This document shows, one piece after another, positions 44,826 to 56,006 of a stretch of DNA of 64,000 nucleotides. The translations under genes and the position numbers were made by a program. Source of the DNA: Cycas panzhihuaensis. Taxonomy: Eukaryota; Cycadophyta. The DNA is taken from NCBI GenBank assembly GCA_023213395.1, contig CM041465.1:117497741-117561740 (forward strand), read 5' to 3'. Under the pieces are notes generated by a model. It ran no database searches. It was not told the origin of the DNA and saw only the letters and a program-made list of their open reading frames with translations. Every line of letters starts with the position of its first letter. Position 1 is the stretch's first letter.

Positions 44826-45600
44826 CTCTACCGAAACTCAGTTTTGGAGAATGAAGAGATTAAGAGGCAGATTCAAGAACTCTTGGAATAAGGAGTGATT
44901 AATCCGAGTTATTCTCCATGTGGATCACATATTGTTTTGGTGTCAAAGAAAGATGGAGGATGGAGAATGTACATTGACTATCGGGCTTTGAACAAGATCA
45001 CCATAAAGAATCAACATCCCTTACCATGGATAGATGACTTATTGGACCAGCTGCAGTCGGTAAGATATTTTAGCAAAATGGACCTAAAATCAGGCTACCA
45101 TCAGGTTCGAATCTGAGAGGAAGATACTTGGAAGACAATCTTTAAATCAAAGCAAGGATTATTCGAATAGTTGGTGATGCCATTTGGTCTGTGCAATGCA
45201 CCTGCCACCTTCATGAGATTGATGAATGAGGTATTAAGACCCTTCATTGATGACTTTGTAATTGTTTATCTAGATGATATTCTGATTTTTAGCCATACAT
45301 GAGAGGAGCACCTCCAACATGTTGAGCAAGTGCTCAAAGTTCTCTAAGAGCAGTAGTTGAAACTAAATCTAAAGAAGTGTGAGTTTGAAAAGCAATCTCT
45401 CGTCTTCTTAGGTTTCATGGTTAGAGGAGGAAAATTAAAAATTAACCTAGCAAAGATTAAAATCATTCTAAATTGGCCCACACCCAACACAACCATAGAG
45501 GTAAGAAGTTTCATTGGTCCATGTCAATATTTAAGAAAATTTATTTTCAGATTCTCTCAAATTGCATCACCTCTTCATGTATTGACAGGAGGACGTACAA
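44826..45600 (+). pseudogene. Reverse transcriptase of G1
   Basis: The frame 44895-45116 reads [40 protein letters not shown] and [15 protein letters not shown] (first catalytic Asp). After a stop come [20 protein letters not shown] and [12 protein letters not shown], the intact YLDD active site near 45265-45280. The frame 45357-45623 adds CEFEKQSLVFLGFMVRGGKL and the connection region. The pattern is that of chromovirus RT and differs from the Tat RTs (no DACPKDNF). Confidence 0.93.
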
Positions 45601-45639
45601 AGTTTCATTGGGAAAATGAATAAGAAAAAGCTTTTAGAC

Positions 45640-46060
45640 TTTTAAAGCAGAAAATTTGTGAGGAACCAGTGTTAGCTTTGCCCTCGCTGCAGAAGCCATT
45701 TGAATTAGAGACTGATGCTTCAGTCTATGCCATAGGAGCAGTATTGAAGCAAGAAGGAAAACCAATAGCATACCATTCAGAGACATTAAATGGAGCTATC
45801 ATAAACTACCCAACTTACGATAAGGAGCTCTATGCATTGCACCAAGCAGTGAAACATTGGAGACCCTATTTATTGGGAAAAGAAGTGGTCATCCACGCCG
45901 ACCATAAGCCTTTGCAATTTTTGCAGACTCAGTCCAGGTTACAACAGGCTAGGCACATGAAATAGATATCCTATTTGCAGCAGTTTCACATCATGGTTAA
46001 ATACAAGAAAGGAATGACGAATAAGATTGTAGACTTGCTGTCCAGACCTCCTCAACAACA
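45640..46060 (+). pseudogene. RNase H of G1
   Basis: The frame 45669-45965 has ALPSLQKPFELETDASVYAI (first Asp), GAVLKQEGKPIAYHSETL, YDKELYALHQAVKHWRPYLL (Glu) and VIHADHKPLQFLQTQ (Asp). After a stop, YKKGMTNKIVDLLSRP gives the last Asp of the family's GxxNxxADALSR motif. All four catalytic acids are present. The domain removes RNA from the RNA-DNA hybrid. Confidence 0.92.
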
Positions 46061-47200
46061 AGGTATTTCTAGTTTGTTGGTAGCTATGCAATTTCAACCT
46101 TTCTGCCATAATGAATATGTTGATTTGTATTTGAAAGATGAGGCATTCAAGCCTATCTTTGAGCAGCTACAGGAAGGAAAAGTAATTGCTAATTTCCAGC
46201 TGAAAGATGGACTTCTTTGCAAGCAAGATAAGCTTTGCATTCCAAAGCATGCAGATTGAATGAAGTGGATAAGAGAAGCTCACACCTCTCGAGTTGCAGG
46301 ACACTTTGGAGTGGGTAAGATGTTGCTAAACTTATAGCGATATATGTATTGGCCAAACATGCAGCAAGATGTAACTACAGCAGTACGAGGGTGTACATTA
46401 TGTAGCACATCAAAGCTGGCCAATAGGAAGTTTGGATTGTACATTCCACTTCCTGTTCCATCACAACCGTGGGAAAGTATCTCCATGGATTTCTTGGAAG
46501 AACTACCACAAACCAAAAATAGTATGGGTTATTTGTTTGTAGTAGTTGATCAGTTCAGTAAAATGGTGATGTTGATTCCCTGTAGGAAGACACATATAGG
46601 AGAAGACATAGCTAGATTAATTTTCCAGCATGTTTAGAAGTATTTTGGACTTTCCAACTCAATCATTTCTGATTGAGATAGCAGATTTCTGAGTCATTTT
46701 TGGCAAATACTTTAGGGAGTGATGGATACGAAGCTAAAGATGAACACAACTTTTCATCCTCAAACAGACGACTAGACTGAATTTTTCAATAGGACATTAG
46801 TACAGCTGTTACGAGGATACAATGCCAAGCATCCTAAGACTTGGGATGAAAGTCTTCCATACTTGTAATTTGCATTCAACCGAGCTATTCATATCTCAAC
46901 CCATAAATCACCATTTGAGGTATGTTTGGGATTTCTGCCTGCAAGTCCTTTCGATCTAGAATCCTCTGCTCAATTTTCTATAAGAAATGGAAAGGAGGAA
47001 GAAGGAGATAAAAAGGCACAAAGATTCTTAGAAAGAATAAAAAAAATCCATCAACAGATTGAAGAGCGGCTTCAAAAATCTCAACAGAGATACAAGCAGT
47101 GACATGATGCACATAGAACTAGCCATTCCTTTAAGGAAGGAGATAGAGTTTGGTTGCACCTCAGTAAGAAAAGATTATAAGGTGAAGGCAAAAAGTTAAA
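46060..47200 (+). pseudogene. Integrase of G1
   Basis: HTSRVAGHFGVGKMLLNL and TTAVRGCTLCSTSKLANRKF supply an intact HHCC zinc domain. The core has SISMDFLEELP (Asp), IISD-DSRFLSHFW (Asp kept, Arg beside it now a stop) and TTFHPQTDD-TEFFNRTL (Glu kept, Gln now a stop). HDAHRTSHSFKEGDRVWLHL starts the C-domain (GPY/F region, LRYGPFTILKKIGKNVFQL). At least five stops interrupt it. The DD35E triad itself is preserved. Confidence 0.9.
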
Positions 47201-47276
47201 GCCTTTACGATATGGTCCTTTTACAATCTTAAAGAAAATTGGGAAAAATGTTTTCCAGCTTGAACTTCTAGAATTC

Positions 47277-47561
47277 ATGAAGATGTATTCCATAGTGAAT
47301 GTTGAGAATCTGAAGATGTTCGAGCCATCCATGTTGGATGAAGATGAAGACGAAGTTCCACTCTTACCAAATCTAGAGGAGTTGTCGATAGAGAAAGAGG
47401 AACCAATGCAAAATGATTACATTCTTCAAAGAAAGCAGACCAAGACTCGAAGAGGCATAATCGAGTCCTTTAGAATTACAGAGAAAGGACAAGTACCTAG
47501 CAAAGCAAAATGGTACAATAAGGAGATAGGGAAAATCAAATTCCCTCATCTACAACTATAA
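47277..47561 (+). pseudogene. C-terminal tail of G1 pol, chromodomain-like
   Basis: An open frame to the end of pol. After an acidic linker (MLDEDEDEVPLLPNLEELSI) comes DYILQRKQTKTRRGIIESFR then ITEKGQVPSKAKWY. This lines up with the chromodomain pattern (ILDxRxxxxxxxxYLVKWKGxPxSEATWE), with KWKG replaced by TEKG and TWE by KWY. It is best described as a diverged group II-type chromodomain. Such domains steer integration toward certain chromatin. The likeness is visible but modest. Confidence 0.5.
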
Positions 47562-47599
47562 AGTTCATGAGGCCATGAACTCCTAAAAAAGGGGAGTTC

Positions 47600-48662
47600 T
47601 GATCCATTTTCAGATCTTTAAATACTCTTAAAATACTTTATTTTTAATGTAAATGGTCTTTATTTAGTAGAAAAATGCCTTAAAAAGGCTTAAATAATCT
47701 TCATTTAGTAGAAAAATGCCTTTAAAAGGCATAAAAAATGTAAAAAATATATTTCTACAACTGCTACCAAGGTGCTACAACTACTACGTAGGTGCTATGA
47801 CTACTATGGCAACTACTACTATAAGGCTAATCACATCGCAAAAGAATCGCTACCTAAAAGTCAAAAAATGGAAAAATAATAAAAATAGAAATGATTTTGG
47901 TGGCATAAATGGGATCCATTTCACACAAAATTCGAGGAGAGACTTCACACACGTGTCCTCTACACGTTTAAAGAGGAAAATCTCCAAATTAGAAGGATTT
48001 TTCCAAGATTTCATAAGCCATTTTGGAATCCATTGAAAAACGAAAAAACAGAAAACCCTGTTGCAAATGAAAATGCTTTTAAGCAAAAATCTAGAGAGGA
48101 ACAAGAAAAAATTCAACAGAGATTTTCAACAGGAAAAAGAGGACATCGCAGCCCTAGATGTAGTATAGAGCAAGATTCAAGGAGAGCTTCAAGAAATCAC
48201 TTTCTGGAAACAGAACAGCTCCAAAGACTGAAAATCTACATTGAGAGAGAAGAAGATGAAAGTGTAGCAGAATAAACCTGTTGCAGGGATCGTGAAGGAG
48301 CCCAAAAGATCAAAGTTATAGCCTTGTAGAGAAGATAGCAGTAGTAGTAGTCCCAGAATAAGACACTAGTAAGATTTTCTTCACCAGAAAGGGGTTTTTG
48401 GTAATTAGTAACCAAAAACGTTTTGTAAACTTTGAAGATGGAGGTTCCAAAGAACGAGTAGCAGCACAAGGAGCACCCAACACTCAATTTCTCTCTCCCA
48501 AATCACTGTAGCAGTCCCTTGCATGCTTAATAGAGCACAAACAAAAGGAGTTTTGTAAGAAAATTCTAAATATTTTTAATTCTATATAATAATAATGTAA
48601 ATTATTCTGGATTTTGTTTCAATTGGTTTAAGTCTTCACTTTCCCATTCAAAATTCAGATCA
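47600..48662 (+). repeat. 3' LTR of G1
   Basis: 1063 bp, from TGATCCATTT to ...CAGATCA, colinear with 39361-40499 apart from a shorter tandem tract (about 47757-47850) and scattered substitutions. Confidence 0.92.
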
Positions 48663-48667
48663 GTGGT

Positions 48668-49230
48668 GAAGGTCATCTTATGGCAGTCTTCAGGAGAGAT
48701 TTAAATTTGGTTATAGCTAGAGAAGCCATCCATCAAGGACATGACTTTAAACCTAGCGGTTCGATCAATAATTTGATCGATGAATGGAAGTGAAAAGTTG
48801 TCTTTAGGACATGCATTTTTGATATCACGGAAATCAATGCATATCAGGATGGTCCCGTTCTTTTTAGCAACGGGAATAATGTTGGACACCCATTTAGGGT
48901 AGTTGATAGAAGTAATGAGTCCAGCATCTAAAAGTTTCTCAACCTCCATCTTGACAGTAGCTGAGAGTTTAAGATGGAGAGGATGTTATTTTTGGTGCAC
49001 GTGGTGGGCGTCAAGAACGGTAATGAGATTGTGGGTGATGATGAAGGCGTCGATTCCCTTCATATCAGAATAATCCTATGAAAAGACATCCTGAAACTCC
49101 TAGAACAAAAGAGAATATTCTCTTACCTCATTAGGAGAGCATTCTACCCCTACCTTAATGACCTTACTCAGGGCTAGGACTATGTCCTAGATTGCCCCCA
49201 TGCACATGGCATTCCCCTCCTCGAAATGGA
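48668..49230 (-). pseudogene. Reverse transcriptase of T1, N-terminal part
   Basis: The minus frame 48701-48949 reads VEKLLDAGLITSINYPKWVS, PVAKKNGTILICIDFRDIKN, ACPKDNFSLPFIDQIIDRTA and VMSLMDGFSSYNQI, with the first catalytic Asp and the Tat-type ACPKDNFxLP block. Upstream, to about 49230, are the worn RT approach and FEEGNAMCMGAI. It is cut at the G1 insertion site just before the TPWGTF block. Confidence 0.92.
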
Positions 49231-50080
49231 GAGGGGTAAGGTCAACAGGAAGAGACAGAATAGCAGATGGAATTGGGTTAGCGAGTATGGACCCAATTGC
49301 CAAGACGTTCTAGTGGCCAAGCCTATGGTAACCAGAAGGAAAGTTAGGCATGGAGCTCACTAAGTGCTCAAGTAAAGCGTCATCATCTTCGAAGTAATCC
49401 ACCCCATGGATGACCCTACTTCAAATAGATAGGGTGTGAGAGGAAGTTGGATCAATAGAGCTACAATGGTCTGTAGGTTACCCAACATCCCTAAAAGACT
49501 CTACGGGAGAGTCAAGTAGGGGCTCCTCAGAAAGAGCAAAAGGAAGTTCCTCGAGGCCATCACCTATGGAGGGTGATGGAGAGGAAGAATCAAGGACCTG
49601 TGGGTCAATGCATGCAATGACATATAACACAAGGGGGTGACTGGTCTCTCCAACAAGAGGAGTTATAGGTTGGGACCTAGAATAGGAAGGGTGCCTCCTA
49701 CTAGTGTAGAGGAAGGAGACAGAGTGAGGAAAGTTCTCATCCTTACCATAGGACTCATCATCACTAAACAAGGTGAGGTACCTGTAGCTCCCAATACCAA
49801 TAGGAGTAAAGTGAGTAAGGCTAGAGGAAGAAGATGTAGGATCTTCTTCGAGATAGGATGAATCAGGTATGCCGATGGAGCAAGCTGAGGCATGAGTAGA
49901 AGGGCCTTTGTGCCCCTTTGTATGGCCATGGCTTGCTTGGTTGGTAGGATGATTTTATTTGACAGGTGGGTGTTCGTGGGAAATAACCCTTATTCATCCA
50001 TCATAGATGAACTTAAGTTGCCCCCAGTGGGTCAAATACATGACTCTCATCTGATTGAGCTATGGTTAACCCAAGAGAAG
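49231..50080 (-). pseudogene. Protease-RT linker of T1
   Basis: The minus frame 49478-49771 (97 codons) is acidic and Pro/Ser-rich (DDESYGKDENFPHSVSFLYT; SSSPSPSIGDGLEELPFALS), like the variable linker of Tat polyproteins. No domain of its own was recognised. The overlapping minus frame 49663-49929 is in another register. Confidence 0.6.
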
Positions 50081-50089
50081 ATTATAGTC

Positions 50090-50310
50090 GATGTTAACAT
50101 CAAGGACTACAATGTCGACAAGGACAGTCTTGCCCTTGAGAGTGAGTAGGATCAAAATAGATCCCAATGGAGTCTTTTTGCTACCATCATAGCCTTGGAA
50201 TCACCATGGGATAGGTTCCAATGTAGAAATGCCAAGCTCTTGCATAATATACAAGGGCATGGCATTAACGAAAGAACCATTGTCGATAACAGTCCTTCGC
50301 AAGGTATAGT
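50090..50310 (-). pseudogene. Aspartic protease of T1
   Basis: A minus frame gives RTVIDNGSFVNAMPLYIMQE, the retropepsin motif with DNG in place of DSG/DDG, then LGSILLTLKGKTVLVDIVVL and NIDYNLLLG, the last a good match to the family's YNxILGRPWL. The catalytic Asp is kept. The enzyme would release the polyprotein parts. Confidence 0.8.
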
Positions 50311-50479
50311 CTAGTGTGTCAATAGTGATAGTGAAAGGGAGGTTCCATTAGTGTTCCCTTTCACAAGTAGAGGGAAGGTCTTTAGGGTCAAAAGAAATGA
50401 TAGGTTCATGGCTTTAGGCAATACCCAAAGCGTGAATGGGTGTGTCACCCACCCCTAAAGCTTCTAAAAGGAGTGTTCA

Positions 50480-51880
50480 TTATTTGGGACAACTTATCAA
50501 GACATCCATGATGGACATCCCGATGGTCATGGTACAAAGCTTGCGATGACAGAAAAGGCCTTCCTTTTTATTGTGAATTAAGGAAGGGACTCTCCTAAAA
50601 TTGTAGTGACTTAGATGAATGGAAATAGTCTTGGGAAGTAACGGGACTTCCAAAAGAGGATTAGAGTATGGAGTAGAAGAAGAGGCATTGGCTACCTCTT
50701 TAGCAGCTTGAGACCGAGTTAAGGCATATAAGGGGGTGGCCTCAAGCATTTGAATCACCTTCTTTCCCTTATTCTGGGACCTCGAAGGTGAGGGAGTATG
50801 ATGGTTAGGGGAACGCAAGGAAGAAGATGAATCCTGGGCGCCCTTCCTTTTATCGTATGAAGGACATGAATTTAGAGATCTTCCCCAGTTCCGGTTGTTT
50901 TTGGGTTAATCATTATGATTGCATTCCCCATGTTTAGGGAATGGATCCTTGTGGACCAGTTGGTCAAGGTTGGGCCTTGAGGTCTGTTTAGGAGATGAGT
51001 CACGTTGAGGGGCATCCCTAGGATGTTGAGCCCTACAATGTGAGTTGTCATGGAAACACTCCCCATGAACGGAACACCACTTCTTCTCAAGTGAGGAATC
51101 TGGCTTCCTTACTTGAGAGGACTAGGTGTTACCACCCTTAGGAAGAGTAGCTTGAGTAACTTGTTGGATTTGTTTATTAGAAGTGGGTGATGAAGGACCT
51201 TGCAATTTAAGTTCCTTCATCGTACGTTCGAATGAACGTATGGCAGAAGTGAGTGGATCTAGGATCTTCTCAGTCATATGAGAAGATGACCTAGTGGATT
51301 GTTATGGTTTGGTTTCTTTAGTTTGGGGTGGTGCCTCACGTTGTTGTGAGGGCTTGAGAGGCTTCTTGAGTCTAGCCTGGATCTCAATAGCCTCAAGCGC
51401 TAAGCACTTTGCGATAGCAGAATCACATGTGGTCACCCCCATCTTGAGGACTTCCATATGGACTTCCAAATGAAGTGCATTAATGAAAAGATCCCTCTTC
51501 AATTCCTCAGGCAAAGTAGCCTTAGTGGAATAGAGGAGGTCATGAAATCATTGCACAAAGTCACAATTCATCTCATCGTGCCCTTGTTTAAGCAAAAGGA
51601 GGGATTTCATTTCGCTTTTGAATAGGAAAGCTACATCAAAATAGTTGATAAATTCATCCACAAGTTGTTAGAATGAGAAAATGGAATGGGCAGGTAGGCG
51701 ATAAAACCATTTAAGGGCATCGCCTTGTAAAGAATGTGAAAATAATTTTATTAGTATGTGATCATAGGCCCAGTAGTCTATGCACGCCATAGAGAAACTA
51801 CGAATGTGCTCTACTGGATCCTATGATGAAGTTCCATCGAACTTAGGAACTTTGGGGGGATGAGGCAGCAAATTAGTTCT
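50480..51880 (-). pseudogene. Gag of T1, capsid and zinc-finger part
   Basis: From right to left: ALKWFYRLPAHSIFSF and LVDEFINYFD (family: AxxWFxxLPxxSIxSWxxLxxxFxxxF), CDFVQ-FHDLLYSTKATLPE, then the frame 51302-51514 (ELKRDLFINALHLEVHMEVL). Next comes WCSVHGECFHDNSHC near 51030-51075, the short Tat-type zinc finger (CxxHGxxxHxxxxC). The frame 50480-50818 is a Ser/Pro/Lys-rich tail. This is the family-typical Gag core; stops and shifts break it. Confidence 0.8.
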
Positions 51881-52429
51881 TAATGCCTCAATAGATAATG
51901 GTGTCAATCTATAATCCATGAAGGGACATGACCTCGCCTAGATCATAGGATCAGAAAGTGATGTAAGAGGTAATGGACAAGGAACAGATGGGGGTGGTAT
52001 GCCCATCCCTCCTTGAGGAAATATCCCTTATTGAAAAGGGACTTGAGGGTAAGTGCTTTGAAAGGAAGTTGGGTTTCCTTACAAAGGGACAGCATAAGGA
52101 GCTATGCAGGACAGTGGAAAGGAAGGGTGTGGAACTGGGTTTTGTCCATATAGGCTGCCTATGGGTGGTGCAACCCCATATGGATGTAACAGGTCCACCC
52201 CATAAGCTGGAATATGGTTCCCTTTACCGTACCCCCAAGGCTGAGAAGTATAGCCTAGGGGTATGTAAAGAGAAGGGCCATTGGGTTGGATTTAGGTATA
52301 TGTGGGAGCAGATCCTGTATGATTAGTAGCAGGAGTATTAGTAGGACCTCTAGACCTACTAGGAAATGTATGTGCCACGTTAGGAAGCAGTATGTTAGCT
52401 TGATTAGGGAAGGGTACGCTAACCCTAAG

Positions 52430-53104
52430 CTAGGAGAAATACATACCATGAGTGGGCCCCGAAGAGCTAGGACCATGATGAGGAATAGAAGGTGCAATAG
52501 ATGTCCCTAAGATAGATGTAGAGATCAAGCCAGATGAATGTGTAGGCATAAAGGGGTTACTTGTTGTGGGAGGTGTAGATGTAGATGAAGACGGCGGGAC
52601 ACGTATAGATGAGGAAGGTGCCCCACCATGCAAGACATCTTCAAACCATCTAGGACATGATTGAAGATGAGCAGCCCGAAAGCACTTGCTAAGGCCTTCA
52701 ACCACATCAGTAGGAGGGGTATCTGCGAGATCATAGGAGGTAGACGGGACCTCATACAAAGTATACCCCTTAGGGCACTCCTCATAAGAATCACCAACTA
52801 GGTGGTGAATCTCGAGAGGAAATGGACCCTCTACTCCATGAGTAGAGGGATGGGCATTAAGTGGGTGATGTTGATCACTCGGATAGTAAATATGATCGTC
52901 ACCCTCTTGGGTGGATCCTAGAATGGATGTCAGGAACTCATGAGCTCCCAAAGCAAAGGCATGATAAGCCCAATCTGAAGGGTATCCTTCCATTGTCGAA
53001 TCGAGATCCAACGATGAAAGAAGATAATATGCAGGGTCTTCTAACAATGGAGGCAAACCACATAAGCAATGTGAGAAACGTCGCATACAAAACTTACCAA
53101 GCAT
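52430..53104 (-). pseudogene. Gag N-terminal part of T1
   Basis: The longest open frame of the window: 224 codons starting at 53104, about 125 bp inside the primer site. It is rich in Ser, Pro, His and acidic residues with low-complexity stretches (SSSIRVPPSSSTSTPPTTS). Such a long disordered N-terminus ahead of the capsid is usual in Tat Gag. No enzymatic domain. The ATG at 53104 is the first in frame after the primer site, and the open length suggests it is the original start. The frame ends at a stop near 52430, after which the Gag core continues. Confidence 0.7.
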
Positions 53105-53230
53105 TAGAAGAGGAAAGACTTAACTTAAAAGTATACATTGGGGGCTGCCCAATGAAAGAGACAAGTGGAGAAGACCACTAAAAGATAGAGTACCAACAGG
53201 AAGGTATAGGAACTAGCTCACTTACTAGCA

Positions 53231-53250
53231 GGTCCCCAGTATGGTCGCCA
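53231..53250 (-). promoter_or_regulatory. Primer binding site of T1
   Basis: On the minus strand TGGCGACCATACTGGGGACC directly follows the LTR (one base between). It is the same class as in T0 and typical of Tat/Athila elements, and differs from the initiator-Met sites of the copia elements and G1. The tRNA species needs a tRNA database to name. Confidence 0.8.
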
Positions 53251-53251
53251 G

Positions 53252-56006
53252 TAGATGCGCATCTACGAGATAGTTGCTAAGCTCAATAAGGATAATGGTA
53301 GGCAACAATTGATGTTGAAGGTATAGGTAAGATCCTACAAGTAAAGAGAGCACCATGCAGGGCACCCCGTGCTCCAGAGCACGAGTTCGGGACCTACAAA
53401 TAGTACCCAACTACCTTAGAGTAGCCCTCAATCTAGAAGAGAGAGTGCATATAGGGGGTAACCTGGATGGTCTCGAGAGGAAGGCCCTCCCACCCTTGGA
53501 TGGCCAGAAGAGAAGAAGAGGAATCCTCAAGGGGTTTCCCTATGATGAAGGGAAACAAATATGAATGGGGTAGGTGAAAGCCTACGATGTAAGCGGGTCT
53601 CCCTTGGTTATTTGGTCAAGGCAAATAGAACCAAAAGAGAGAGAGAGAGGGAGGCACTTAAGATACATCTTCCTTTAACAACTAAAGGGGCAAAAGGAGA
53701 AAATAATAAGTGTTATGTATGCAAGAAAACAATGCTAAATGGAATGCACCTAAGGGTATGTTTGGATTGATAGGAAGAGGAAGAGGAAAGGGGATTCCTA
53801 TTATGTCCTTTTCCTACATGAGACAAACATACAACATATGAATGCAAGTAACCAATATCATTTACCCTTTTACTTTCACGTGATCTATTTAGCTAGAGCA
53901 TAGATTTAAATAAAAGTAAGAAGGGGAAATGGAGGGATAAAGAGAGAGGTGCACATACCTGGGAGGTGTAGTGGCTGACAGGAGTCCTCACCTACCCGCA
54001 ACGCACACCCTCACGCCAACCGGTGGATGTATGATCAAGATCAATGCGAAGGACGGGGGCTTCCTTACCTTCCCCTTGTGAAAAGTAAGCAGAACAAAAG
54101 GAAGCAAAATCGAACAAGAGAAAGAAAAAATAGGGTAAAGCGTACCTAGATTTAGAGGTCTTTTCCTTTTACAAAATACCACTTTAAACCTACACACACA
54201 AGGTGTATCCCTTCCTAGAAGGGGCTACAAGAAAAGTTATGCATATGTGCAAATATATATAAAGTATATGTCAAAACATAATGCCTGCATTAGAGAAATA
54301 ACTGCTACAAATAAACTCAAGTCTCCTTAAGCCACCACATATGTCAAGCAAGAAGGAGGGAAGGGAAGCCTCAGGATGGCTAAACCCTCTGCTAAGGTTC
54401 TCTATATAGCCCTTTGGCATAGCAAGGTAAGGACAAATAGCAACTTATAACAACCAAGAAGCATGAGGATAAGTGTAACAAAGTGTTGGGGAGGTATCAA
54501 GGAAACAGAGTCACTATGGGCAGTGATCCATTACGCAAACCCTTCCCAAGATTTTTAAGGGATACCAAGCAACGTTAGGGACACTACGGAGGTCCAAATG
54601 AGAGGTGTGCAGGCCTAGAATTAGCGTAGCAAGGGCTGCACATGCTGATAATCCAACACAGGCCTAAGGTTCACCTTCTCCTAATTAACCCAAGAGAAGC
54701 ATGGAAACATGAGAAGAAAGGTGGGAAGGGGGTTTCCCTTGGGGATTAGGCCTAAGTGGGACTACTCCCACCTTACTCCCTTCACCCAACCTTTATGGAT
54801 CTTCTCCCACAGCTTCCTTGAGGAAAATTAGTGGAGGGAAGGTGAAAACCTAGAGATACAAGTCTAAACTCAATGGAAAGAATGTCCACTACAGCTAAAT
54901 AGGAAGAAAGCAAGCAAACACACTTGAAAATGAGTCTAACATGGAAATAATACACAAGAAATTCTAAAAAAAGGATCTAAGGTACCTGCTGGGCTGATTC
55001 TAAGGCAGGTTTACCCCTACAACTAGCGAAGAAGAAGAGTTCTTATAGGGTTTTATAGGAGGTTTCCCTAGGGATGGTTGTAGGAGACACTTGCTAGGGC
55101 GTATGTGGAAGAGAACCATGCCAAACTTGCTTGAGAATGCCTAGAGAGGAGCTTTCCACCATGGAGAAGGGTTGTTGTAAGCAGATCCTGGGTTGGAGCT
55201 ACAAGAAACGCAGGCCTGTAGATGTACCTATGGAAGGAAGAGAGAAAGAGCATAAACTGCAGCAAGAGACAATTGAGTTGGAGAGCCAAAAGAGATCTAA
55301 GAGAGGTAAAATAATGATGGTTTTGGGATTTATACCCATCTTAACCCTAAACAAGTGAATAGGGCATGTGTAGGGCTAAGTTGGGCATGAGGCCACATGG
55401 AAAATTCACAAAAAAAATGAGAATTTCCATAGCAGTTTTAAAAAATAACTTGCAAGAATTACACCGCGGTAAACTTCATGGTACCACTAAGTTTATAGTG
55501 GTGCAAGACCAAAATTCTAGAATGACAATAATCTGGGTTCCAGGAACCTTAAGAGGTGATGTGGCAAGCCTAGGAGGGGTTGGGCCCCTTTCCTAGGTGG
55601 TTAGGATGGTCCAAAAGGCATGTGAACAAGGCCCAAAGAGGCATCAAAGGCTAAAGGTCTCAAAAACGTCATGGTAAGAGCTCAAAATCAGGGCATGAAT
55701 GGGTCATTCAAATCAAATGAGGCTTGAGGCAGTGTGGAGGTAGCGCAAAGGGTCGTAAAGTACCATGGGGATGCCTACCTTGTAGAAAGGTAGGTCCCAC
55801 TAGGTCATCATAGGCTCACAATATGACAAGTAGCATGATCAAGCCAAATGGATGTAAGGTGATCATACAAATGAAGCAGTCAATCATACAATGAGGCAAT
55901 ACTTCTATCAACCTTTCCAAAGAAATAGTAGCAATGAAAAGGAAGAAGCATACCTGTGCTTACCTGAGTTAACCTGTCTGTATCCATTCCCGGTAGGTGG
56001 GATTAA
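53252..56006 (-). repeat. 5' LTR of T1
   Basis: About 2755 bp, colinear with the 3' LTR with many single-base differences, so the insertion is old. It ends right beside the primer site. Its outer end has decayed from TGTTTCCC to TTAATCCC. It carries the palindrome at 55470-55495. Confidence 0.85.

Larger units (their letters stand above)
39361..48662 (+). mobile_element. Chromovirus-like gypsy retrotransposon (G1), plus strand, nested in T1
   Basis: LTRs of 1139 and 1063 bp, a perfect 5-bp duplication GTGGT (39356-39360 and 48663-48667), a primer site after the left LTR, and a purine tract (AAAAAAGGGGAGTTC, 47585-47599) before the right LTR. Inside are gag with zinc knuckle, protease, RT, RNase H and integrase in the chromovirus order. 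A 2.35-kb insert splits protease from RT. Stops are fewer than in T1, so G1 is younger. Confidence 0.92.
29659..56006 (-). mobile_element. Tat-type gypsy retrotransposon, minus strand (T1), carrying a nested gypsy
   Basis: LTR-to-LTR element on the minus strand. From right to left: 5' LTR, primer site, gag, protease, RT, RNase H, integrase, an antisense PMD gene, a second archaeal-type RNase H, and the 3' LTR. The chromovirus-like element G1 (9.3 kb) splits the RT. Without G1 the element is about 17 kb, large but usual for Tat/Ogre types. Flanking pentamers TCACT (29654-29658) and TGCCT (56007-56011) are an imperfect candidate target duplication. Extra genes downstream of integrase, including antisense ones, and acquired archaeal-type RNase H are known for the Tat lineage. 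Confidence 0.85.
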
